Shown: piece by piece, positions 10,901 to 16,829 of the stretch
Layout of the letters: the number at the start of each line of letters is the position of its first letter
How positions within the stretch are numbered: position 1 is the first letter of the stretch
Assembly (NCBI GenBank): GCA_037447605.1
Contig: CM074818.1
Coordinates: forward strand, 568,221 to 589,694
Source: Zygnema circumcarinatum
Taxonomy: Eukaryota; Streptophyta; Zygnematophyceae; Zygnematales; Zygnemataceae
Reading direction: 5' to 3'
Length of the DNA stretch: 21,474 nucleotides
Program-made: the position numbers and the translations under genes
Notes under the pieces: generated by a model
What the model saw: only the letters and a program-made list of their open reading frames with translations
The model's database searches: none
What the model was told of the DNA's origin: nothing

Positions 10901-13318
10901 AATGAGTGTGTTAAGGAGTTGTACGGACAGTCTCTCTCACTCCAACCTTGATGAGTCCATTTTGGGCTCAGAGAAGCTCTTAATAGACGGTGAGAGTTCG
11001 GAGCATTGGCCGGAAATCATGGAAGAGAGCTCATCAGAATGTGCGATACATATGTTGAACATAGAGGGAAGTAGAGAGGGGGAGAGAGGGAATACAAAAT
11101 GTATAGACTTTGCATGCCTGAATTATGTGAAGGATCTTGTGGCTTTGAAAGTGGAGAAAGGGAAGGGATGGGAGGGGAGGATGGGAGAGAGAGGAGAGGT
11201 TGGTAGGACCAACCTTGCAGTCATGGAGGGAGGAGAAGGAGGGGGAGGAGGAGGGAGAGGAGGAGGGGGAGGAGGAGGAGGAGAAGGAGGAGGGGGAGGA
11301 GGAGGGAGAGAAGGAGGAGGAGGGGGAGGAGGAGGGGGAGGAGGAGGGAGAGGAGGAGAGGGAGGAGGAGGTGACACGTGTCAACTGGTGATTGAGTGTG
11401 AAGATACCGGTTCTGGTATTCCTTGGGAAGCACAGTCCCACATATTCGAACCCTTCATGCAGGTGCGAACATTTGGAACACTTTGGAAAGATATAGCCCA
11501 AACTAAAACCCAAGTGAATTCGTTTTTTGCAAGTGCTGTATTTATATACTTTCACTTTTTTATCTTCCTTTTATTCACTGTACATTCTTACTTTTTTTTT
11601 TCTATTCGTTACTTTTTTGCAGGCAGATTCGAGTACGGGCCGAACTCATGGTGGGACTGGAATGGGACTCTCTATCGCGAAGCACCTTGTAAGTTTCTCA
11701 GAGTCAAAAATTGGCTAACTTTAAACATAGAACTGAAAACTCCTTGGTGAGTTTAAGAGAGCTTTGGGATTCATGTATTCGAACTCTATTCTGCACTTAT
11801 CTCCTCTTTTCTTTCTTCCTCTCTCTCTCCTTCTCTCTCCTTCCCCTCTTTCCCACTCTCTCACTCTCCGTCCCCTCCTCTCTTTGATCCCCCTATCTCC
11901 CTCTCTCTCTCTCTTCTGTCTTCTCCCCACTCTCACTCTATCCTCTCACTTCCCCTCTTCTCTCTCGTCTATCTCTCTCTTCCCCTCTCTTTTCTCCCTT
12001 CTTTCCCTCTCTCTCTCCCTCTTTCCTCCCCTTCCACTCTCTCCCTCTTTCCCTCCTCTCTTTTCACCCCATCCCGCTCTCGCCCCGCTTCCCTCTCCTC
12101 TCCCCCTCATCCTCTATATACTTTCTCCCTCTCTCTCTCTCTGCAGGTCCAACTAATGGGAGGAGACATGACATTTGTGAGCCAAGAAGGAGTCGGAACA
12201 ACATTCTTTTTCTCCGTTCGATTCGAACTCCCGAACTCAAACTCTCCCGACAGCCAATGCGCTCTCATTCCAAGCGGCGCTCTCTCTCTCTCTCCCTCTC
12301 CCTCTCCCTCTTTCTCTCCCTCTCTCTCTCTCTCTCCCTCTCCCTCCATGGATGACGACAGCAGCCATGGCTGCATGCATAATCATTCCATGAAGAGGAG
12401 GTTTAATGGCGAACCCATCCTTCTTGTTGATACTCTTCTTGTACGGCAACAGGTAAAAACTCAGTTTTTTTTTTTTTTTTTTGGAGGTGAGGGGGGGGTT
12501 TGCAGGTTCTTGTTTCAGTCTAATCTTACTGTTAGTTTAATTTAGTTCTTTTTTTTTTTTCTAGTTTAATTGTTTGTTGATTTGTTGATTTGCAGGTTTC
12601 AGCGACCATTCTCCACCAATTAGGGTTCGAGGTCCACCTCGCGGTTGATCCTGAAGCAGCTTTCCGAGCCATAGCAAATACCCCATTTTCGGGAACGACG
12701 GGTGAAAATAGCAATAGCAAATTAAAGAGATTTGCAGCTGTAGTAGTGGATAAAGACGCATTTGGGTACAATACGGGTATATTCTTCGGAAAAAATCTGC
12801 TTCAAAAAGGGGGTATAGTAAAAAATTGCAGAAATTCGAACCAAGGAGAGGCTTCAGCAGAGGCCACAGAAGCGTTGGAGAATGAAAAAATTCAGGGTTC
12901 CATGTGCGGAGAATTTTCCGTTCCGCCGTTAATTTTGGTCGCTGTTGAACTGAGCGACTGGGAACGTACGGAATCACGGAACGGAGGGTACATGGAACTG
13001 CTCTTGAAGCCGTTAAGATGCTCAACTTTGGAGCAGGCTCTTGCGAAGGTAAGGCTTCTGAGCTCTTTTATTTTATTTTTTATTTTTTGACATACATATG
13101 TTTTAGAGGATTCAGGAATTTGGTTATTGGTACGAATTTTTCAGAGTTTCAAATTTAATATTTCCCTCGTTTATGCCTTTTTTATTTTTTGGCCTTTACT
13201 ACTCAGGTCATGGGATTGGATAGAACCCCTCCGCCAACGGCTCCGCACAAAACCGCACTTCGAAAAATTCTTCAAGCAAAGCTGCAAGGCCAACATGCCC
13301 TGGTCTGTTCTTGCAAAG

Positions 13319-13359
<41 letters not shown>

Positions 13360-14881
13360 CCCTCTCTCCCTCCTCTCAATCTCTCTCCCCTCTTCTCCAC
13401 CCTCTGTCCCCTCCCACACTCCCTCCTCTCTCTCCGACACCCTTACTTGATCCCTCTCTCCCTCTCTCTCTCTTTTTCCCCCTATTATCCCTAACCCCCC
13501 TCTAAAACGTTAACTCTGCGACCATCAACCAACACCCCCAAATGCACATATGCCTGCTCCCCCTAACCCTAAAACTCTAGAACCCTAAATCCATTAAACC
13601 CTAAACCATAAAACCCCAAACCCTAGAACCCTAAAACCTGAAACCCCAAACCCTAAACCCTAAACCCTAAAACCCCAAACCGTAAACCCTAGATCCCTCT
13701 CTAAACTCTAGAACCCTCCCTAAATCCTAGAACCCTAGAACCCTAGAACCCCAAACCCTAAACCCTAAACCCTAAACTAATAAACCCTAAACCCTAAACC
13801 CTAATTCCTTCGTCCCCTTGCTTGCAGGTGGTGGACGACAATTCGGTGAACCGGCGAGTGGCTCAGAGCGCGCTGCGGCGGTACGGCCTGAACGTAGAAA
13901 CAGTACCGAGCGGGGCGGAGGCGTTGGCCCGCCTTCAGGGAAGCCATGGATTCGACCTCGTCTTCATGGACCTGCAAATGCCCGGAATGGATGGGTCAGT
14001 TGGGGGAGGGGGGGGGGTAGGGTTTAAGGGTCTAGGGTTTAAGGGTTTAAGGTTTAGGGTTTAGGGGTTTAGGGGTTTAAGGTTTAAGGGTTTAGGGTTA
14101 GGGTTTAAGGGTTTAGGGTTAGGGTTTAGGGGTTTAGGGTTTAAGGGTTTAGGGTTTAAAGTGTAGGGCTTAGGGTTCAGGGGCGTGGGGTTTAGACAGG
14201 GTTGTGTGGGGTTTGGGGTTTCATGGCTCCTGAGGCGTCACGGTGAAAACTCGCAAGTCTCAGAAGCTTCAGACTTCTAAAGGCCCAAAAGCCCAAAAGC
14301 CCTATACATTGAAATTCCGACAACTAAAAGACCCCCAACCCTAATCCCTGAAACCCTAATCCCCTGAACCCTTCAAAACTTAAGTCCTGCACCCTGATTG
14401 AAATCCCATGCCCTTAAACCCTGACCCCAAACCCTACACCCTAAGCCCTAACCCTTGATTCCTTAATCCCTTAACCCTAGCCTCTAAACCCTCAACTCTA
14501 AATCCTAAAGCCTCAAACCCGAAAGCCTCAAACTCTCAACCCTAACCCTTAACCCTAACCCCTAAACCCTAAAACCCTAAACCCTAAAACCCTAAACCCT
14601 ACCCCCTCCCTCCCCGCAGGTACGCGACGACGGCGGCCCTCCGCGCCCTGGAGGCGCGCGGCGGTGCGCGTACCCCCCGGGGCGGTTCGCGCGTGCGCGT
14701 AGTGGCGATGAGCGCGGACGTGGTGCCCGCAGCGCGTGAGATGTGCCGCCAGGCGGGCATGGACGGATTCGTGGCCAAACCCATAGACGAGGAGCAGCTC
14801 TTCCTCACTCTCGTCGAGGAGGAGGGAGGAGGAGGAGGAGGAGGAGGAGGAGGGAGAGGGAGAGGGAAGAAGGGAGAGTAG
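1680..14881 (+). CDS. CHASE-domain hybrid histidine kinase (cytokinin-receptor type), 15 exons
   Basis: Joined exons: 1680-1934, 3608-3777, 6768-7009, 7199-7327, 7527-7743, 7951-8195, 8416-8646, 10247-10330, 10585-11462, 11623-11688, 12147-12452, 12596-13048, 13207-13302, 13828-13994, 14620-14881. The total is 3801 nt, giving 1266 aa plus TAG. All phases are compatible and junctions follow the order of plant AHK/CRE1 receptors. Domains: TM1 ~26-45; CHASE ~60-300; TM2 ~352-373; HisKA with SHEIRTP (His409); HATPase_c with N box (Asn526), EDTGSGIP (797-804) and GGTGMGLS (827 onward); degenerate receiver ~928-1092; canonical receiver from ~1122 with VVDDN (1125-1129), FMDLQMP (Asp1172) and Lys1233. 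Family knowledge: CHASE binds cytokinin in the ER lumen or apoplast, and the kinase passes phosphate His to Asp to HPt proteins. CHASE Asp187 aligns by eye with the ligand-contacting Asp of AHK4. Ligand identity is inferred. The start lies in a good context (GCCATGGCG). Exon 5's acceptor and exon 13's donor are the weakest junctions. Confidence 0.92.
1935..3607 (+). repeat. Intron 1: CT-rich intron with a ~110-130-bp minisatellite
   Basis: Almost the whole intron is pyrimidine on the + strand. Between about 2070 and 2640 a block recurs about five times, recognisable by TTTATTTCACCCC followed by CTCTCTTTCGCATTCCTATG (near 2081, 2203, 2338, 2449 and 2581). The rest is degenerate CTCTCC and CCCTCC. 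Long open frames through it (Ser/Leu/Pro) are artefacts of the dinucleotide repeat. The acceptor is CCCTCAG before exon 2. Confidence 0.85.
3608..3777 (+). CDS. Kinase exon 2: N-terminal half of CHASE
   Basis: Residues 86-141 plus two bases of codon 142. It contains [20 protein letters not shown], which matches the conserved D..TFAEY...TAFERP stretch of CHASE receptors. The frame hits TGA at 3782-3784, and no GT donor lies between the conserved end and that stop. The exon is best ended at AG before GCAATG (3778), a GC-type donor. This gives phase 2, exactly what exon 3 needs. Confidence 0.87.
3780..4509 (+). repeat. G-rich ATGGGGTC minisatellite, first block
   Basis: Variants of GGGGTCATGG, GGGGACATGG and GGTCTAGGTGGGATAGG recur throughout. 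Higher-order structure is visible: the segment beginning GGGCCATGGGGTCTTGG at 3951 recurs at 4301 (350 bp later, one early mismatch), and a ~108-bp sub-block is repeated around 4035-4250. Runs of 3-6 G on the transcribed-sense strand give strong potential for G-quadruplexes in the pre-mRNA. Confidence 0.9.
4558..5405 (+). repeat. Perfect 16-bp tandem array (CCC plus 13-nt TC tract), 53 copies
   Basis: CCC triplets occur exactly every 16 bases from 4558 to 5406, separated each time by TCTCTCTCTCTCT, with no variant seen. That is 53 uninterrupted units. Because 16 is not a multiple of three, every frame reads the same 16-residue Leu/Ser/Pro repeat, which explains the long spurious open frames on both strands. 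Irregular CT tracts flank it at 4512-4557 and 5406-5440. Confidence 0.95.
5441..5638 (+). pseudogene. Truncated duplicate of kinase exon 3 and its 5' intronic flank
   Basis: This stretch is the same as 6676-6875 apart from two missing bases, both in homopolymers (CCC vs CCCC near 5488; GGG vs GGGG near 5580). It carries the branch/polypyrimidine/acceptor segment (AG at 5530-5531) and the first ~107 bases of exon 3, then breaks off inside the CHASE codons for SDKG and runs directly into the second G-rich array. Use of this acceptor would frameshift at the deleted G and stop near 5660. I treat it as a non-functional pseudo-exon or an assembly duplication. Confidence 0.85.
5638..6290 (+). repeat. 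G-rich ATGGGGTC minisatellite, second block
   Basis: The first ~130 bases (from GGGGCCATGGAGTCTTGG) match the stretch starting near 4300 in the first block, including its rarer GGAGTC variant. A ~150-bp segment beginning GAAAATGGGATCATGG at 5778 is repeated 203 bp later at 5981. The array decays towards 6240-6290. Confidence 0.88.
6365..6675 (+). repeat. Degenerate pyrimidine-rich block before exon 3
   Basis: Mixed CCTCTC, CTTCC and CCCCTC sequence without a clean period. It sits directly before CTCTATAAG, as the regular 16-bp array does for the upstream duplicate of exon 3, so it occupies the equivalent position in the duplicated module. Confidence 0.75.
6768..7009 (+). CDS. Kinase exon 3: core of the CHASE domain
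   Basis: Residues 142-222 plus one base. It reads [13 protein letters not shown], then [16 protein letters not shown] and [15 protein letters not shown], following the CHASE order of AHK4 (YAPVIF, LDMMSG, LTSPFRLL). Asp187 lies at the ligand-contact Asp position and Ser210 at the position of the Thr changed in the wol allele (alignment by eye). The donor is G before GTGAGA. Confidence 0.9.
7010..7198 (+). repeat. Intron 3: telomere-like AAACCCTAA repeats
   Basis: From about 7028 to 7185 the intron is a degenerate run of AAAACCCTA units (plant-type telomere C-strand sense with extra A). The donor is GTGAGA and the acceptor TTGTGCAG. Confidence 0.88.
7199..7327 (+). CDS. Kinase exon 4: C-terminal CHASE strand region
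   Basis: Residues 223-265 plus one base. FAIPLFDNS matches the LTFPVYK strand of [25 protein letters not shown] matches YLGGAFDVESLVENLLGQL of plant receptors. The donor is GTATGT, phase 1. Confidence 0.9.
7328..7526 (+). other. Intron 4 with a short GTAT microsatellite
   Basis: GTATGT donor, a TATG-type tract at about 7328-7415, and a pyrimidine stretch ending TTTTTTAG near 7499. Using that AG would read into TGA, so I place the acceptor at GAACAG (7526), which restores frame and homology. The exact acceptor is uncertain. Confidence 0.65.
7527..7743 (+). CDS. Kinase exon 5: end of CHASE and membrane-proximal lumenal part
   Basis: Residues 266-337 plus two bases. [11 protein letters not shown] matches IVVHVYDITNA of AHK4, followed by a Pro-rich variable loop and [24 protein letters not shown], equivalent to the stretch just before the second membrane segment. 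The donor is AG before GTAACC. Confidence 0.83.
7744..7950 (+). repeat. Intron 5: AAACCCTAAAGTTTCT repeats
   Basis: About eight units combine the telomere-like AAACCCTA with a TTTCT or TTTAT spacer. The intron ends in TTTTTTGCAG. Confidence 0.85.
7951..8195 (+). CDS. Kinase exon 6: second membrane segment and H box
   Basis: Residues 338-418 plus one base. TM2 is ~352-373 ([20 protein letters not shown]). It is followed by the linker helix [34 protein letters not shown]. His409 in SHEIRTP is the autophosphorylated residue of the HisKA family. The donor is GTGGGT in phase 1. Confidence 0.95.
8416..8646 (+). CDS. Kinase exon 7: second dimerisation helix (HisKA)
   Basis: Residues 420-496. The segment with [30 protein letters not shown] matches the QVCGKALIALINEVLDRAKIEAGKLELE helix of plant receptors. 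It ends GIQ before donor GTATGG. The same frame stays open far into intron 7, but only as purine-repeat sequence. Confidence 0.93.
8647..10136 (+). repeat. Intron 7 polypurine tract (GGGGA/GAGGGG type), ~1.5 kb
   Basis: About 1.49 kb is almost uninterrupted purine on the + strand, made of GGGGA, GGGA and AGGGGGAGG units. There are a few interruptions (for example GTGGG, GATGG and GACGG) that recur every few hundred bases and suggest internal duplications. The complement is pure pyrimidine. Such tracts can form triplex (H-DNA), R-loops and G-quadruplexes. The 650-residue Gly/Glu/Arg open frame is not credible as protein: it shifts frame relative to exon 8 and stops there. Confidence 0.95.
10247..10330 (+). 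CDS. Kinase exon 8: HisKA-HATPase junction
   Basis: Residues 497-524 plus one base. [20 protein letters not shown], then RQVLVNLIG, leads into the N box. It matches VPEIVKGDSGRFRQIIINLVG of AHK4. The acceptor is CCTGCAG and the donor GTGGGG. Confidence 0.93.
10585..11462 (+). CDS. Kinase exon 9: ATPase N box, long variable insert, G1 and F boxes
   Basis: Residues 525-817. [18 protein letters not shown] (526 on) is the N box, with Asn526 expected to contact Mg-ATP. About 240 residues of variable sequence follow, ending with a Gly/Glu-rich run (739-787) coded by GGA repeats. The conserved fold then resumes with [14 protein letters not shown] and HIFEPFMQ. The homologous gap in AHK4 is far shorter (from memory, ~70 aa). 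The donor is CAG before GTGCGA. Confidence 0.9.
11623..11688 (+). CDS. Kinase exon 10: G2 box
   Basis: Residues 818-839. A 22-codon symmetric exon with [20 protein letters not shown], corresponding to the ADSSTSRNYGGTGIGLSISK motif of plant receptors. The glycine loop closes over the ATP phosphates in this family. The donor is a consensus GTAAGT. Confidence 0.95.
11689..12146 (+). repeat. Intron 10: CT-rich
   Basis: After ~120 bases of ordinary sequence the intron is degenerate CTCTCC/CCCTCT from about 11815, ending CTCTGCAG. No period stands out. Confidence 0.85.
12147..12452 (+). CDS. Kinase exon 11: end of ATPase domain, Ser/Pro linker, start of first receiver
   Basis: Residues 840-941. 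[20 protein letters not shown] and [10 protein letters not shown] complete the ATPase domain. The linker is Ser/Pro/Leu-rich, coded by a CT microsatellite at 12281-12347. [15 protein letters not shown] (Asp934) begins the degenerate receiver. The microsatellite contains no splice sites and the frame stays open. Confidence 0.9.
12596..13048 (+). CDS. Kinase exon 12: degenerate first receiver domain
   Basis: Residues 942-1092. [20 protein letters not shown] and [11 protein letters not shown] (Asp993), then MELLLKPLR (Lys1079), follow the receiver-like fold between ATPase and true receiver in plant CHASE kinases. The second acidic residue of the usual DD pair is missing after Asp934. The acceptor is TTTGCAG and the donor GTAAGG. 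Confidence 0.88.
13207..13302 (+). CDS. Kinase exon 13: linker into the canonical receiver
   Basis: Residues 1093-1124, with [18 protein letters not shown], equivalent to LLYGKKIL in AHK4. I end it at CTG before GTCTGT, because joining to exon 14 then gives HAL-VVDDN, the expected receiver start. The donor is weak. The frame otherwise reads on into CT repeat. Confidence 0.78.
13315..13827 (+). repeat. Intron 13: CT microsatellite, then telomere-like CCCTAAA repeats
   Basis: (CT)n lies at about 13319-13350, with degenerate CT to ~13500. A field of AAACCCTA(A) units follows at about 13560-13805, in the C-rich orientation on the + strand. The acceptor is CTTGCAG at 13827. Confidence 0.88.
13828..13994 (+). 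CDS. Kinase exon 14: canonical receiver, phosphoacceptor Asp
   Basis: Residues 1125-1179 plus two bases. [20 protein letters not shown] includes the acidic pair Asp1127/Asp1128. [15 protein letters not shown] includes the phosphoacceptor Asp1172. This is the most conserved exon. The donor is GG before GTCAGT. Confidence 0.95.
13995..14619 (+). repeat. Intron 14: telomere-like repeats in both orientations
   Basis: The first part (about 14020-14215) is GGGTTTAGGGTTTA in the G-rich orientation. After ~110 bases of unrelated sequence, the second part (about 14335-14607) is CCCTAAACCCTAA in the C-rich orientation. The two arms are complementary in kind and could pair in the transcript. The acceptor is CCCCGCAG. 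Confidence 0.9.
14620..14881 (+). CDS. Kinase exon 15: end of receiver and stop
   Basis: Residues 1180-1266 plus [23 protein letters not shown] and [17 protein letters not shown] include Ser1211 (the conserved Thr/Ser switch) and Lys1233. The C-terminus is a GGA-coded Gly run followed by RGRGKKGE. The stop lies at 14879-14881, just before a CT block. Confidence 0.92.
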
Positions 14882-15440
14882 GGACTCTCTCTCTCTTTCT
14901 CTCTCTCTCTGTCCCTCTTTCTCTCTTTTTCTCTCCCTCTCTCTCTTTATTCTCTCCCTCTCCCTCTTTCTGTCTCTCTCTCTTGTTTCTGTCTCTCGTT
15001 TCCCGTCTCCCTCCCCCCTCTCTATCGCTTTGCCTCCTCCTACCACCCAATGCCTGCCCTCTCTCCCTCCCTCTACTACCCTCTCCTCCCCTCCCTCTCT
15101 GTCTCCCGCCCTCTATCCGTCGCTCTCCCTTTCCCTCCCTTCCCCTGCCCCCCCTCTCTCTCTCTCCTCTCTCCCTCCGTCACTCCCTCTGTCCCCCCTC
15201 TCCCCCTCCCTCTCCCCAGCTCTCTCCCTCTCCCTCCCGCTGCCCCCCCTCTCTCTCTCTTGACTATCCCTCCCCTCACTCCCTCTGTCCCCCTCTTTCC
15301 TCCCTCCTCCCCAGCTCTCTCCTTCCCCTTCCCCCTGCCTCCCCCTCTCTCTCTCTCTCCTGTCTCTCCCTCCCTCACTCCCTCTGTCCCCTCTCTCCCT
15401 CACTCCCTCTCCCCAGCTTTCTGTCCATCTCCCTACGTTA
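14882..15440 (+). repeat. CT-rich block downstream of the kinase stop, with ~97-bp repeats
   Basis: A pyrimidine-rich 3' UTR or intergenic block. CACTCCCTCTGTCCCC recurs at 15181, 15277 and 15376 (spacing 96 and 99), each followed by CCCCAGCT and a run of CTCTCT, so at least three minisatellite units exist. No polyadenylation site is assignable. Confidence 0.8.
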
Positions 15441-15957
15441 AGCTTGTCTCGGCCCCAAAATACAGAATGTACAAAAAGCTCAGGACTGACTCAAAGACGA
15501 ATCCTATTTCCTCTTCACATGGTGTGAACACAGAAATAGTTTTCCTAGTGCCTTTTACAGACTAGGCGACTTATTTCGACTCCAATTCTTCACGTAGAGG
15601 TTCAGTTTTTTTATAAAATTTTCATTTCTTTTTTTTTTCCTTCTTTCGTTTCCAATTTTAGCTGTACTGACGGACCGCTGCAGACCAAACTTCATGTAGA
15701 GAAATCAGAAGCGATTATGTGCCCCATAGAAATGAGCACAAAGCGATGTACCAATTTTAAACTTTATACAGTTCGAGTTAAGGGCTCGTGTGAGCGTCAA
15801 GTGTGACCGATTGTCTTGTGGTGACTTAAAACCCTAAAATTTCTAAACCTAAGAAGGGACCTTAAGCACTAAAACCCTTAAATTTCCCTCAACAAAATGA
15901 ATGGACTACCGTATAGGCAAAGCCATACCAACTTATCATTAATTTTTGTTTATTACT
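15441..15957. other. Intergenic sequence, no gene seen
   Basis: Ordinary-composition DNA with a T-rich stretch near 15607-15660 and a few AAACCCTAA-like bits near 15828-15885. It may hold the 3' end of the kinase transcript. Open frames are short and featureless. Confidence 0.6.
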
Positions 15958-15969
15958 ATTATAACCATT

Positions 15970-16175
15970 CAACTAACCATTGTTGGCCTGATGTTTGGCA
16001 CCCATTGCCAACCAATGTTGCGGCTACCATATACAATGGTTGGCTGGGTCCGCCGACGGACCAATGCTTGCAGCCCATTGGCAATGACGCCAACCAATGG
16101 CAATCACTCCAACAGTCCAATGGCTGAAGCAATGGTTGATCCAATGGTTGGACCAATGGTTCATCCAATGGCACG
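15970..16175 (+). promoter_or_regulatory. Cluster of CCAAT(G)/ATTGG motifs
   Basis: CCAATG occurs near 16011, 16061, 16092, 16118, 16140, 16152 and 16164, with CCCATTGG near 16075 and related ACCATTG and CAATGG variants. The last four sit about 12-22 bases apart as GGTT.(A/C)CCAATGG units. CCAAT is the NF-Y core, but the spacing also suits a decayed short minisatellite. Function is inferred. Confidence 0.45.
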
Positions 16176-16218
16176 TCCCAAATTCAGAGATGCCATGCTC
16201 CATCCATACAGTTAAACC

Positions 16219-16432
16219 GTACAGTTTCTCGTTAGACCGTACCATCAGCGTACGGTCCCCCACGTACGGCGGAAAAAGGGGGATGAAAATTTCTCACATT
16301 TGGCGAACGGCCCTCCACATGGAACAGGAAGCTAACGTGGCAGGCCTTGATTGGTTCATGCCATCAAAAAACTTCCACGATACCGTACGATTTCGTACAG
16401 TTCCCGGACCGTACTGTAGCGAACGTTCGTAC
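16219..16432 (+). promoter_or_regulatory. Cluster of eight GTAC cores
   Basis: GTAC occurs at 16219, 16239, 16250, 16264, 16385, 16395, 16411 and 16429, several inside CCGTAC or CGTACGG. GTAC is the core bound by SBP-domain proteins such as CRR1 and SPL7 (copper response). Roughly one is expected by chance in this length. A role in the downstream gene is only inferred. Confidence 0.4.
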
Positions 16433-16461
16433 AACATAACGGTTCAGAATCACCGTTTCCA

Positions 16462-16665
16462 TGACGTCGTATAACCCATTATGACGCAGTCCGACGGATC
16501 TAAGCAGTTATATGACGTCATTTAACATAGTGTGACGCAAACAGACGGATCAAACATTGCATATGACGTCAGTGAACGGAATCCCACGCAATCCGACGGG
16601 TCCACCCGTTTCCATGACGTCATATCATGGCTCGTGACGCAAGCACGCGGTCGGGTCGAGACGGG
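16462..16665 (+). promoter_or_regulatory. Four 51-bp tandem units with TGACGTCA boxes
   Basis: TGACGTC(A) starts at 16462, 16513, 16564 and 16615, exactly 51 bases apart. A second box TGACGC follows 20 bases later in copies 1, 2 and 4 (16482, 16533, 16635) and is degenerate in copy 3 (16584). GACGG appears at 16493, 16544 and 16595. Sequence between boxes is diverged. An in-frame stop in the first copies argues against coding. The conserved boxes in a diverged background suggest bZIP-type sites upstream of the second gene. Confidence 0.65.
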
Positions 16666-16694
16666 CCGCGGCGGAGGGCGGCGGGCGGCGGGCG

Positions 16695-16778
16695 ATGGCG
16701 GCGGAGGGCCCTCCCCGGCACGTGCGGGCGACGGGCCAATGGGCGGCGCTCGGGGGCCTCTTGTTCCTCCTCGCGCAG
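16695..16778 (+). CDS. Candidate first exon of the O-fucosyltransferase gene (signal anchor)
   Basis: A GC-rich frame reads MAAEGPPRHVRATGQ, then WAALGGLLFLLAQ, a short basic N-terminus plus a hydrophobic segment typical of a signal peptide or type II anchor. High GC at third positions resembles the kinase first exon. It begins 73 bases after the last TGACGTCA, as the kinase ATG does after its own (57 bases). The frame meets TGA at 16788, so a donor must precede it; only a GC donor (CAG before GCGCGG at 16779) is available. Its connection to 17613 is not resolved. Confidence 0.35.
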
Positions 16779-16829
16779 GCGCGGCCCTGAACCCTTCGGA
16801 GCGGCCCGCCGGGGTTTAGGCCATGCATG

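Noticed and set aside
16532-16819. Plus-strand frame running through the 51-bp repeat units
   Set aside because: 51 is a multiple of three, so the frame persists, but the first copies contain a stop and the spaced TGACGTCA boxes fit regulation better.
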